Source of the DNA: Liquidambar formosana
Taxonomy: Eukaryota; Streptophyta; Magnoliopsida; Saxifragales; Altingiaceae
NCBI GenBank assembly: GCA_039720395.1
Contig: CM077831.1
Span: forward strand, 9,970,333 to 10,034,332
Direction: 5' to 3'
DNA length: 64,000 nt
In this document: positions 1 to 10,690 of the stretch, piece after piece
How positions within the stretch are numbered: position 1 is the first letter of the stretch
How the letters are laid out: each line of letters begins with the position of its first letter
Program-made: the position numbers and the translations under genes
The notes under the pieces: model-generated
Told to the model about the DNA's origin: nothing
Seen by the model: the letters and a program-made list of their open reading frames with translations, nothing else
Databases searched by the model: none

Positions 1-1303
1 TTAGCTTTGGGAACTATATATATGACTCTTATAGCAGGGTCTAACTCATCATAACCAGAGAAATCTCTGGTTTGGAGCTAGGGTACATTGCTGGGAAGGT
101 ATAAGGCATTCGGTAATGCTCAGTCGAAACCAGCCACCACACATAATTAATGGCTTTAATTAATTAGATATTTAATCGAATTTAACCCTAATCATGCAAA
201 CAAATATGGCACATAAATAACGTTGTGATTTAAATAACAAATAAATAAATAAAAATAGAGAGAATAATATACACAGGATATTAGAGAATAGAAGCGGAGA
301 CTAAATATATAGAACTAAGCGACAACTGGTAAACGGAAGATAACCTGTGTGCCGGAATCGGGGTGTGTATGCAACATATTGACAATTCACATGAATTCAG
401 ACAGAGAAACTATAATTTTAAAAGGAAACACAAATCTGCTCGTAAGGTAATGCGTACGCATTAATGTTGTGCTCGTACGCATCACATTGACATATCACAG
501 AATCATAGCAGATTTATTTACATCATGCATAATCGTAGACAAATAACTAATAAAACGAGCAGTTTATTCAAGAAACCTAGACATGCTTCTATCTTAAACA
601 AAAGCACACATAACTAAAAAGCAAACCCTAATCTATCAAACAGATTATGGAGAAGTCTATTGATTTATAACATGCATAATATCATTAATAAATCCCATGG
701 CATCATAAGGCTGCCTATGATCATACACAACAACCACTATAATCATACATGCATATTGAAACATCATTAAATCATACTAAACTCTGAGAAATATGCATTA
801 ACTTAGGAAAAAGATTGATTGCGTTACCCTTAGGGTTATACACCTTGATCCTTGCGAAGTTCTCCTTTCTTAGCCTCCGGAGTTGCAGCTTTTCTTTTCT
901 CTCTAGGGTTTTCTCTCTTTCAGGTGATAGTAATTCTCTCAAAAAGTCCCTCCTCTTAACCTAGGCTCATAGTATAGTATATATAGGTAGAATTAGGGTA
1001 TTTGGGAGTCCCTCCCGAATTGCTAATCAAACATAACCAAAAATACGTTTTCTATGTGTGGGTAGCCTTGGGGAGCAAGGAGAAACCAAATTAGAGGTTT
1101 CCATAAAAAGGTGTTGGTGTGTACACCCCACCGTTAGGTGCGTACGCATCCCTAATAGATGCGTACGCAAGGGTAAAAAATGTTGCCTCAAGGCCTGGAC
1201 CGCAATTCCATTGACTCGTTCCGGATTACATGCTATTTATCGAAGCGAATAATAAACTCATCACAGGGAATGAAAGAAAGGGATTTAAAATCAATTAGAC
1301 TGT
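1..1303 (-). repeat. Unclassified AT-rich repeat with LTR-like minus-strand promoter
   Basis: No coding region is visible. The stretch is AT-rich and looks like part of an LTR or other repeat entering from the left edge. On the minus strand a TATA-like TATATA lies at about 978-985, followed by a pyrimidine-rich stretch (about 880-930). About 150 bp upstream of the TATA, at 1138-1170, there are two copies of a GCGTACGC palindrome. A perfect 14-bp palindrome AATGCGTACGCATT lies at 449-462, with a partial copy at 472-484. The palindrome-plus-TATA layout matches the other LTRs in the window, so I infer an LTR. No terminus, PBS or TSD is visible, so the family is unknown. Confidence 0.4.
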
Positions 1304-3536
1304 TGTTATGACCCAAATTATTAAGCCATGATTGATTATAATAAATCCAGTTTAATTAAAAAAATCATTTAGGAAGCACGTGGATGGCACGTGGATGGCA
1401 CATGTTAGAAAACCTTTAATTTCAACAAAAATTTTGGCATGACCTATTCATAAATGGAACATACCATAGTAAAAACTTGTATAAAATAGTCATAAAATTC
1501 CTTGTCATCCATCATTGGTATCATCACATGCTAAATACACCATATAAAGAGACCTATGAATTTAAAATATTACAAACCATAAGTTATTACGTGTTCAGTG
1601 CCCATTGGCCGAATACAAAATATTTAATTAATACATAACCGTGATATTAAAATTGTTCAAGATCATAATAATGTTCCAAAATGATCTGACAATCAACTAA
1701 GTCCAGTCATACGCGAAACACCTCAAGGTGAGGTCTCCGGTCCTCAGCTATGAAATCATTTGAAAAGGTTTTATTAACAATAATGGTGAGTATAAAACTC
1801 AGTAGATATAATTTTTATTTGAAAACAACCAAAAGATAATAATATAACCAAATTAAATCATGCTTAAAATACAATAAATTCTATGAATGCCATGAATGAT
1901 ATACGACTCATGTCCATTTAACATATTCCATCATTACCAACCACTCCTGTAGGAGTCTTTATGCGGAAACAGAGGATTTAAACCCAAACCTCCAAGAGAA
2001 CGATACAACTGTCATCCCTACCTGGGACCGTAAGTTATCTCAATTCGGGAATATAGCGACACATCCTTTTTTAGGACCGCAAGCAACCCAGGACCAAAGG
2101 AATGAAGAACACAGCTTAAACCATACCCAATGACTCCTTCCAATACTTTTGCCAAGTATTTAATTAAGTCCATTTCATTCATTTCATGCCAATGAATGTC
2201 ATGAGAAAATATATAAATCTCTATGCATGTCAATATATTCAGGAATAAACAATATATAATTATTCCATAATTATACAACATGTTGGGCTATGTGAAGCAT
2301 GTAAAATATAGACCAACAATAATTTATATAGCATATACAACCAAAATAAACTCTAATATAACAAGTATGTCAACCTAAATACTCCTAAATGTAATATTCA
2401 TAAATATAGGGTTATGTACACTAGACCCCCCAGTATATGTATTATAAAATATACATGATAATATTTTCAAAAATCATGTAAACTCATAAATAACACAAAT
2501 ATACCTTTTTATTCAACATGTATGGGTTTATATCCTAACCCATTATCATCCCTAAGTTTAAAACCCATGAAAATTACACCTACCTCAAATAAGTTGTACC
2601 AAATGTAGAGAAAATGTGTTAGAAGGGTTAAATTCAAGCCTAGGATGCATGATTAAGCTGTAAGCTTCACAAATCAAACTTGAATCGTCTCCAAGCACAT
2701 GTAGAACTTCAAATCTAGCTCCTAGAATGCGATTCCAATTATTGAAATGAGGTGAGAGAATCAAAAACCCAAGCATGCAAGAGAAAAATGAGATTTTCTC
2801 CTTCCAAACAAGCACTATCTCTCTCTTCTCTCTCTCTCCAACTTTCTAGATATGAAAATGCTAAAATGGGAGTGTATATATCGTGGTTTGAGGGTTTAAA
2901 AAGGAACCAAGGGTACATGCATCATTTGACGCTTTAAAAAAATTTTGCATTCTGCCATACCCCGATCAATCGGGGTCTGAGGCTTGATCGATCAAACTAT
3001 GGTAGAACCCAATTGGCTTATCCCTTGTACCTTAGATCGATTGGCCTATACTGGAAAGGCCCAATGAAAAATGCAAATGTGTATAAACCCCTATAGCATT
3101 GACTACTACCTTATTTTCATTCAAAACATTTAAGTAAATGTCCATTTACTTTAAATTATTTAATGAAAATAAGCAAACAAGCCCCCATTTCATGTTTTAG
3201 TATGAAATCCGTTTCCCGACAGAATTTTCAAAAACAAATATGTGAGGAAACCAATCAAAACATGATAATAAAATCCCATAAAATCATAGATGTCTTATAA
3301 TAATATAAACTTCCATTACCGCAAAAAATTATCTTTAAAAATGAAGATTTACGAAAATTCATTTTTTTTCCCAACACTTAGTTAATTTTCTACAGTCTAA
3401 AAATGTGAAATCGCAAACGCATCAAAATCATGCACATGCTATGCCCATGCATGACAATACTTGACAAAACAACTAATATACTTGCAAACCACGTATTAAA
3501 GGTGAGATTATTTTGATTAATGACACGGGCATTACA
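1304..3536 (-). mobile_element. Solo LTR, Tekay-like Ty3/gypsy family
   Basis: On the plus strand the block begins TGTTATGACCC and ends GGGCATTACA, so its termini are TG...CA. It is flanked by the 5-bp duplication ACTGT at 1299-1303 and 3537-3541. It is a diverged relative of the 2.6-kb LTRs at 36623, 41151 and 45679: the first 250 bp and the phrase around the 'CGCAGGAGTC'-type block align by eye. Orientation is minus, inferred from the PBS of the related element. A minus-strand TATA lies near 2875-2881, with a cluster of GATCGAT-type palindromes at about 2958-3048. No internal region remains, as expected after LTR-LTR recombination. Confidence 0.85.
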
Positions 3537-3538
3537 AC

Positions 3539-3790
3539 TGTCACGACCCAAATTAATTAAGTTGTGATCAATAGTAATAAAACAAACTTTACTTTAATAA
3601 ATCCTTTGGTAAAACGTGGATGATAAGTGTCAAAACCTCAACCATTTCAAAAATTTTTTGGGCCTCATCTGTAGATGGGACATACCATCATGAAAACCTA
3701 TTATAAAATTCATTTCATAAAATTTCTTGTCATCCAAAAGAGTAGTATCATCCCATGCATCGCATTCCACATATGTATCCATGAATAATT
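3539..3790 (-). mobile_element. Truncated LTR fragment, same Tekay-like family
   Basis: The fragment starts TGTCACGACCCAAATTAATT and follows the first about 250 bp of the LTR at 36623 with scattered substitutions. It then stops at the left inverted repeat of a DNA transposon. The rest of the LTR does not resume after that transposon, so the copy is truncated or rearranged. The upstream solo LTR is inserted at its very terminus: the solo LTR target duplication ACTGT includes the first TGT of this fragment. Confidence 0.75.
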
Positions 3791-4204
3791 CTTTGTACCT
3801 TCAACTTTAGAGGTAGTTTCAATTTAGTCCACAAATTTCGATTTGTCTCATTTTAGTGACAACTTATGACTTTTTGTTGCAATGTGGTCTAGAGGTTGAC
3901 GTCCATTAGGGTTTTTTACGGAAATGGCATGTATCGCGCACATGATGCTAACGTGGAGCCTATGTGGCATCCACCTATGTTATAGTCGACTATAAGTTGC
4001 TTGATATATATATATATATATATATAGAGGTGATCCCATCAGCACGTGCTGATATAAGTTACATCAACACTATGCATTAGGGGTTGTACCCCTTGCATTG
4101 ATTCAATACACCTCACATCCTACTAATGCACAAGGTACAACTCTCAATGCAGGTTTTGATATAAGTTATATCAGCATGTGCTTACCTGATCATCATCCTA
4201 TATA

Positions 4205-4238
<34 letters not shown>

Positions 4239-5656
4239 TATATCTATTCAAGAGAAACAATAAACTCACTGGAGCAAACTCAGTACAAATGATTTTTTAT
4301 TTTCTTAAAAATCAGAACAAAAATTATAAGATTCTAAATATTAATTTTGTTCTCTCTTCCCACCATTTCTCAACAACCAAACACAGTTCAAGAGAAACAA
4401 TAAACTCACTAAACAGTGAATACAAACCCCAAAAATAGAAATCACATCCACTCACTGCCGGTGAGGAAGAGCGATTCCCTCATTTTCACCTTCTTACAAC
4501 CGCAAAGAAGCTCACTATCGGCAGCCATGTTACAGCCTAAACCAATTTGGCGAACTGGTGTGGATTTCTTGAGCTTAAAGAGAGTGAGGATAAGAAAAGA
4601 AAAAAAAAAAAAAGAAAAAGGAAGGGGTGTGAGGGAGCCATAGATGCCGGTGTCCACACCCTATCTCTCTCACTCTCTGTATGTCTATTTGTAAAACCCC
4701 CCATAGTAGAAGAAAGAAAAACCCAAAAAATCAGCGAATGGCAAGAAATTGGCAAAAGCTAGCGACGACGAACGATGAACTACGATGGTGTTAGCGCGAA
4801 TGGTGTTAGGGCAAGGTTTCATCAAGAACACACACAGAGAGAATATGGGACACCACCAGCAAACCCACCATGGCTTCTCTTCTACAAACTCCCCCTTCCC
4901 CTTTTAAATTGATTTGTGGTGATAGGAAGATGGTTTTCTGGGTTGGTGTGTGAGGAGCTTAGCGTTTTTCAATCTAAAACTAGAATGAGATGTGATCTGT
5001 GAAGAAAGGGAAGGTAGTACACCCTCTTCTCATGTTTTTAGATCTACTGCCTGTAAGAGGAGGAAGGGCGGTGAGAAGAGGCCGGCGATGAGCGGTGAGT
5101 GAGCTTTGGCTGTGATAGAAAATGTTTTGCTGACGGTGAGCTTCTTTGTGGCTGGCCACCAAAGAAGTGTGGGCGATTATGGTAATTAGTTTTAGAAACT
5201 CGACCTTGGAAGGGAAGAAGTTTGGTGGTGGTTCGACGAAGGAATTGAGAAACGATGAAGGAGAAGAAAAGAAGGAAAAGAAAAGAAAAGACGGTGGTTT
5301 ACTGGCAGTGAGCTCCTTTTGTTTCTCATATCATTTCTTGAATTGGGTTTTTCTTTCACATCCTATTTAGTTGTCGAGAAAGTGAAGGAAAAGAAAAGAA
5401 TTGGGTTTTTCTTGAAATCTTATAATCGACTATAACAACTTATAGTCGACTATAACACAGGTGAATGCCACATAGGCTCTACATAAGCATCACATGCGCG
5501 ATACATGTCATTTCTATAAAAAACCCTAACAAACGTTAGCCTTTGGACCACATTGCAACAAAAAGTTATAAGTTGTCATAAATTGAGACAATTTGAAGTT
5601 TGTGGACTAAATTGAAACTACCCCTAAAGTTGAAGGTACAAAAAAGTAATTAACCC
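3791..5656. mobile_element. TIR DNA transposon, non-autonomous Mutator-like (candidate)
   Basis: Long imperfect terminal inverted repeats of about 200 bp face each other at 3791-3995 and 5436-5656. They share blocks such as TTGTACCTTCAACTTTAG, GTTGCAATGTGGTC and GTTATAGTCGACTATAA. No transposase ORF lies between them. The interior has TA microsatellites, a smaller inverted-repeat element, a 22-bp direct repeat (about 4250 and 4389), purine runs and GC-richer stretches that could be captured sequence. Long TIRs with no coding capacity fit MULEs. A 9-bp target duplication could not be resolved because the left end merges with LTR sequence, so superfamily assignment is inference. Confidence 0.55.
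4022..4240. mobile_element. Small MITE-like inverted repeat inside the TIR element, with TA microsatellite
   Basis: About 180 bp is arranged as an imperfect inverted repeat. The segment reading AGGTGATCCCATCAGCACGT near 4027 is mirrored by GCATGTGCTTACCTGATCATC near 4170-4195. Both arms contain TGATATAAGTTA. Alternating TA runs lie on both sides (about 4005-4026 and 4204-4240). The TA-rich junctions suggest a Stowaway/Tc1-mariner-like MITE, but they could equally be microsatellite expansion. No protein is encoded. Confidence 0.4.
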
Positions 5657-5953
5657 TAGAAAGAATGAGCGTACATTCTAGAAGCTATGCGTGTTCCCAT
5701 CAGGAGGGATGGGCCTATGATGTTGAAAGTGTGTTTAAATGATTCTTGTGGTCACACACGCCCCCAATCTTGTGTGTTTCCTCATTACAAATAATGAGCG
5801 TATATTTTAGAAGCATGTGTGTTCCCATCAAGAGGGATGGGCATATGATGTTGAAAGTGTGTTTAAATGACCCTTGTGATCACACATGCACGCCCCCTAT
5901 CTTGTGCGTGTCCTCATTAGAAAGAATGAGCGTACATTTTAGAAGCATGTATG
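5657..5953 (+). repeat. 3' untranslated tail of an older Tat element, tandem repeats (left part)
   Basis: A roughly 130-bp unit is repeated about 2.3 times. Each unit contains an AATGAGCGTA(C/T)ATT block, TTCCCATC(A/G)GGAGGGATGGG-type sequence and GATGTTGAAAGTGTGTTTAAA. The array breaks at 5953, where the complete Tat element is inserted, and resumes at 26698. Each unit contains short inverted repeats: CTCATT...AATGAG and CCCATC...GATGGG. With the PPT and LTR beginning at 26980-26992, this is the 3' UTR of another, older Tat element. Confidence 0.75.
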
Positions 5954-8900
5954 TGTCACACCCCATTTTTGTCACCTTAGCTAGGACATATCATTTCATG
6001 TAGGATTTTGAGTCCTTTTTGAGTCTAGTCTTTTGCATTGAGTTTCTATGGCGTTGAATATCATGTGTATGAATTTTAAAGTGATTTGGAGTTCATTTCG
6101 ATAGTCAATAAGAACTTTTGCGACTTAAAGGGCATAATCGTCTTTTAAGCCGTATATTTTCCATTTGACTTTGGAATGGATCCCGAGTCATTCCATTGAG
6201 TTCATATGGTTATATAGAGTCCATATATAGGTTCAATTTCATGAATTAATGGTTTAAGATCAATTCGGCTCGTAATGGTTCGGGTTGGCTAAAAGACCCT
6301 TTCTTGGTTTGCTCAAATTGACTCATAAGACCCAACCAATTTTCTCTCATTTAACTTCAATTGGGCTTTATTTATGTCCTAAACATGTTTAGAAAGATCA
6401 ATTTTCGATTGGGAAAGCATTCGGTTCGACCTTGTGTACAAACCCAGCTTAGCGACGGTGAAGCACCATGGTTAACCACCTTTGTAAAACCTAACCATGC
6501 ACCCATGGTTGAGAATTTTTGTCCTAAAATGCCTAATAATGTGTTCCCCTTCGAAACACGGTCGTTTTGGCTTTTATTTCCTTAAAATCGGACTTAATTT
6601 GAAGATTTTAGGACTTCTGAAGCAAGTGGAAGTCAAAACCGAAGCGGAAATAAGAGGGCCTTGGGTAACCGTCCGGGGTTGGACGGTCAGCCGTCCAAGC
6701 CCAGACGGCTAACCGTCCAGGCCTAGTTGGTCACCCGAGAGAGTCCGTCCTCAACTCGAACTCTGACTCTTCTTTCTCTCTTTTGACGGTTTCCTCCGCC
6801 AAAACAACTTGTCTGAGCTTAGGAGTGTGTAGGTTTGAGTTGTTTGAGCACCAAGAGAGTCTCTAATAGCCCTAGGATCATTGTTTAATGAATTAATCTT
6901 AGCCATTGGTTTAGGGGGTCAGTTCTCTATATAAAGGACATGATATTCAGCACATAGGGGGAGGATAATTGCACTTTACACTTAGAGAGAGAGGGAGCTA
7001 CGAGTTTGGAGAGCTAGAAGGACTTCAAGAGGAGGCTCTTCAACCCCAAGCAAGCAAGGAAACAAGAGGTTTGAAGACAAGGAAGAGTCTACAAGAGGTA
7101 AGCCTATCCTTTAATGCTGAACATGAATTTCTGCTTCTCCTTCTTCTCTTTCTTCTTCTTCTTTTAAGATAGTTGTGGTGCATGCAATTGCTCTTCTTAT
7201 GGATTGAATTCAATGTTTACATGATGTTATATGAATGATTTTAGGATAGTTTGTGGCTTTATATGCTTGATAATCCCTGGTTTACTAAGGATTTGATAGC
7301 CTTATTCGTTCTATCCTCTTAAATCATGCATAGTTCACATGTTTAGGTTGCTGTGATTGTTATCATGAATTGATGCTCCTGTTAGTTAGTATATGTGATA
7401 TGAATGATATTCATGATAATTTGAGAATGTCTTAGAGTCGTTTCATAGGTTCTAATGCATAGTTATGAGATTAGGGTTTCGATAACCCTGAAATCACACA
7501 AGTTTCATACAGCATGCTTAGCTTAGCTTTTTGAGTTGTTTCTCATCATAGTCATTCTATATATGCTGCATATAGTTGAATCATGCTAGGTTTGCATTCA
7601 TATAGTATGTTTTATAGGTTTTTTGGAGATATTATCCTTTTCTAAGGATAATTATCCTTTTCGCTGAGTGAGGTTTTGCATGAGAGTCTTCTGTGATGTG
7701 TTTAAGCATGAAATCACTTCTATTGTGTTCTAGGGTATATATTTTACGTAGGATATGCTGATTGCACCTCCCCATAACGACTTTCTTACATGAAATTATC
7801 TTAGGATAGTTTCGCTTAAGAAAGCTTGCCGTAGGAAGGTCTATTTGCATATTTGACATAAAATATCATCTTTTTGATTGGAATGAGCTTTGTTATCATG
7901 TTTATTGATGTTATTGGAGTCTCCTATGCTTGTTAGTGTGTTTTTGATAGGTTTTTACGCATGTTAGTCGAGTCATTGCATGTAGGATTGAGTTAGAGTC
8001 CTTAGTTATTCATTATTCTTGTTGTTTGCATGATTAATGGATGATTTTAGGCCTTGTCAAGGTTCTGTCCAGATTTGCATATTGTTTTCTTTGCATGATT
8101 GTGTGCACTTGTAAGGGTGCAAACAGGTACAATGCTTGTCCTATTGCAAATAGGGCCGCTATGGTCTGAAATGGCTAATGCTAGGAGCTTGTGTGCTCAG
8201 GTAAGTAGGGTTTGAAGGTGCCCCAATTCACCTTTCTTTTTCTTTCTTTTCTCTTCTCCCTCCTAGGGTTACTTCTTAATACAAGCTTATGGTAATTATC
8301 AAGGGTTTCCTTCAATAATAAATTCTGGTTTTTATCAAAGTTTTCCTCTTGTGGAAGTTTTCAGTTTTGAATTTAATCAATGTATTTTCAAATGAGGAAA
8401 CCTAGGGTTTTTACCATAGGTTTGTATTAGGTTGTAACCCTATTCTTTTCGAACTACGTGGACTTTGATCCATGTATTTCGCTGCATGGTACGTAGGCGC
8501 TCTTCGTGAGGCTCAAGTCCATTCTAGGATCCAAGTATCCTAGGCTTTTCTTTTCTTTTCTTCTTTTTTTCTGTTTTGTTTTGTTTGAGTGATTGTGCAT
8601 GAGATGATTGGATGAAATATATGATATGCATGCTGCTTTGTGATGATATATGTTGATATTTGAGTGAAAAAGATATTAAGTTAGCCCAATCAAATTAAGA
8701 GACCAACTCGGGTGATGTGGGTGCTTATGGGTTTTTGCCCAGAACCTTCCCACGTCGTAACTTAGCCCCTGGATCCAATTTTCTTGTTTCAAAGACTTTG
8801 CTTTTCCTTTAATGGAGTCATGTGGTTTTGAAAATAAAACATTTTTGCGGTTTTCCTCTTTTCCCTAAAAAATGAGGTGGCGACTCCTTTTTGTTTGTTG

Positions 8901-8972
8901 TCTTTCATACCCATTATCATTTTTGCCAAACACCCTTGTGGGCTCCGCGCTGCGCTTTTTCGTGGGTTCACA
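5954..8972 (+). repeat. 5' LTR of the Tat element
   Basis: The LTR runs from TGTCACACC to GGTTCACA and is matched over its whole length by 23675-26697. A TATA box CTATATAAAG lies at 6927-6936 and transcription probably starts shortly after. A palindromic cassette sits about 190 bp upstream at 6661-6738. The 3' part carries TGGTACGTAGGCGCTC near 8487 and TGGCGACTCC at 8878-8887, the latter resembling the PBS core. Short frames inside, such as one around 7632-7859, recur identically in the 3' LTR and are not genes. Confidence 0.95.
6661..6738 (+). promoter_or_regulatory. Palindromic cassette upstream of the LTR TATA box
   Basis: The cassette is a nested set of inverted words. Outer arms are GGGTAACCG and TTGGTCACCCGAG. 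Inside are alternating CCGTCC and GGACGG/AGACGG words, about five in 70 bp. The 3' LTR holds the same cassette at 24381-24458. Related cassettes with the same outer arms lie beside the two antisense genes (18367-18445, 21677-21756) and in two other Tat LTRs. Position upstream of TATA suggests a promoter element; function is inferred. Confidence 0.6.
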
Positions 8973-8973
8973 G

Positions 8974-8993
8974 TTTGACGACTCCACTGGGGA
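8974..8993 (+). promoter_or_regulatory. Primer binding site, tRNA-Arg type
   Basis: Immediately after the 5' LTR the sequence reads TTTGACGACTCCACTGGGGA, close to the tRNA-Arg-complementary PBS (TGGCGACTCC...TGGGG) known for Tat/Ogre elements. It primes minus-strand cDNA synthesis. The assignment rests on family knowledge; the tRNA gene itself is not in the window. Confidence 0.75.
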
Positions 8994-9742
8994 TGTCGAG
9001 GGCTAGACTCATTTAATTTGATTGGGCTAAATTAATTTCTTATTGTTAATTAAAATCAATCACATTGCATCCGCTTGATTGTGTGCTTTCATTTATTGCA
9101 TTGTGTGCGCTACTGTTGCATGATCACTCGATTGTCCCTCGATGTATCCTTGCCAACTGATAGCCTAGTTCGACCTTGGTTTTCCTGATTCCATGTGTTG
9201 GGCGAAGCTATCAAACCTCTTTTGCCAAGTACCCTTGGGCTTGCCCTTGGGTATATCAAATGGATCAATCACGTACTGCTGGACCCATGCGACATTCCTG
9301 ATGTCACATGTGGTTAGGTATAAAGATTGGTACAAGTAAATTTGAGGACCCTAGCCTACCCTCTTAAAAGAAAGAATTGCATGTAATGGACCTTCTAGGA
9401 CATCGTTGGATCACCTATATGCACACACATTGTTGTGATGATATGCTGCCGTGTTTGTGATGTGTTGCCATGCTTTGTTGATTGAGTGGGTAATTAAAGG
9501 AAACTTTACATCCTATATCCTTAATACGTACCCTTCCCCATGACCCCCACAAGGGTAATGGGTTAAGAGAACTAATTAAGGGTGTATGCTGTAAAGATTT
9601 TGAGATAATTATGGAAGCTTAGGATGGACCCTTAGGCTGAAAAATTGAGTATTTACCCCATGTTAGAGGGAGAGACGTGCTGGCTTGGATCCGCGATCAA
9701 CAAGGGCGCCTAGTCAGTGCTGATTCCATCACCGAGTCGGAT
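8994..9742 (+). other. Untranslated leader of the Tat element
   Basis: About 750 bp lie between the PBS and the first ATG of gag. I see no long ORF and no Ogre-type extra ORF upstream of gag. It would carry packaging signals by analogy with other LTR elements, but no specific motif is identifiable. Confidence 0.6.
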
Positions 9743-10690
9743 ATGGCTGAAGAAAGAACTAGTAACCGGGGTTTCAACCTTGAGGCCGCTTTGAAAGCTA
9801 TCATGGAAAAGCTTGATCATACTACCCAGGTATCCGAGACCGCACTCAAGTTAGCTCAAGACCTTCAACAGAAGAACTCTAAACCTGAATCTAGGGCCCG
9901 TGCCACTGATAACAATCAAGGATCCAATGAGTCTGAATCCGCTGAGGAACCATTAGGAGAAGGGGGAGAACTACCCAAGACCAAGGAAGGAGAAACCAAA
10001 GCCACATCAAGGGAGAGCTCAACCGTCCTGGCAAACAAGGTCGAGGCCTTAGAACGAACTCTGAAGGGAATCCGCAGGTCTGATGATATGGTGGACATCC
10101 GCACTTTGTCCTTGTTCCCAAAGGCTCGCATCCCGTTACAATTCAAGATGCCGGAGTTGGAAAAATTCGATGGGATAGGCTGTCCTAAAACCCACCTCAA
10201 GATGTATGTGCGAGCTATGCACCCTCGAGGGGCGAACGATGAGTTATTGGCTCAAATGTTTCGTGAGTCATTAGCGAGTTCCGCCTTGAAATGGTTTTTG
10301 TTATTAGAGGAGAATAGAACCAAGACTTGGGAGGATGTGTGCAATACATTCACGGATCATTACAAGTATAACACTAAAGTGGATGTCACGCGAAGGGACT
10401 TGGAAACCACTAAACAAGGGGTTAATGAGACTTTCTCTGCCTTCATCACTAGGTGGAGACAAAAGGCTTCCAAGATGACAGACAGACCGAATGAGGAAGA
10501 ACAGATTCAGTTGGTGGTGAAGAACTTGCTGCCCGTATATCACAAGCATCTCTTTGCTCATTACTTTCCGAACTTCAAGGCTCTTGTTGGGGCTAGCACA
10601 CAAGTTGAAGATGCAATCGCGATGGAACAATCAAAACGGAGGAAATCCAAAGGAGTCGAAGGACAAACTTCGGAGGAAAACCCAACGCCG
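9743..10690 (+). pseudogene. gag: Tat gag, N-terminal part (retrotrans_gag), frameshifted at its end
   Basis: Gag forms the particle that packages element RNA in the cytoplasm. The frame is open from before the first ATG at 9743 (MAEERTSNRGF...). An acidic, low-complexity N-terminus with heptad-like segments is followed by the retrotransposon gag core: MPELEKFDGIG, LAQMFRESLASSALKWF, W-D-F-HYKYN and FSAFITRWRQKA. Around 10674-10690 (run GAGGAAAACCC) the homologous frame moves by -1 and continues into the downstream ORF. The original frame ends at 10732 without matching Gag. This is either a single-base loss or, less likely, a programmed frameshift; no canonical slippery heptamer is obvious. 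The start choice rests on the first in-frame ATG; upstream in-frame sequence has none. Confidence 0.85.

Noticed and set aside
3539..3790. Start of a full Tekay-like element at 3539
   Set aside because: Only about 250 bp match the LTR. No PBS, PPT or second LTR follows.
4098..4292. 64-residue frame with an IYIYIY run
   Set aside because: Translation of a TA microsatellite inside a MITE-like repeat.
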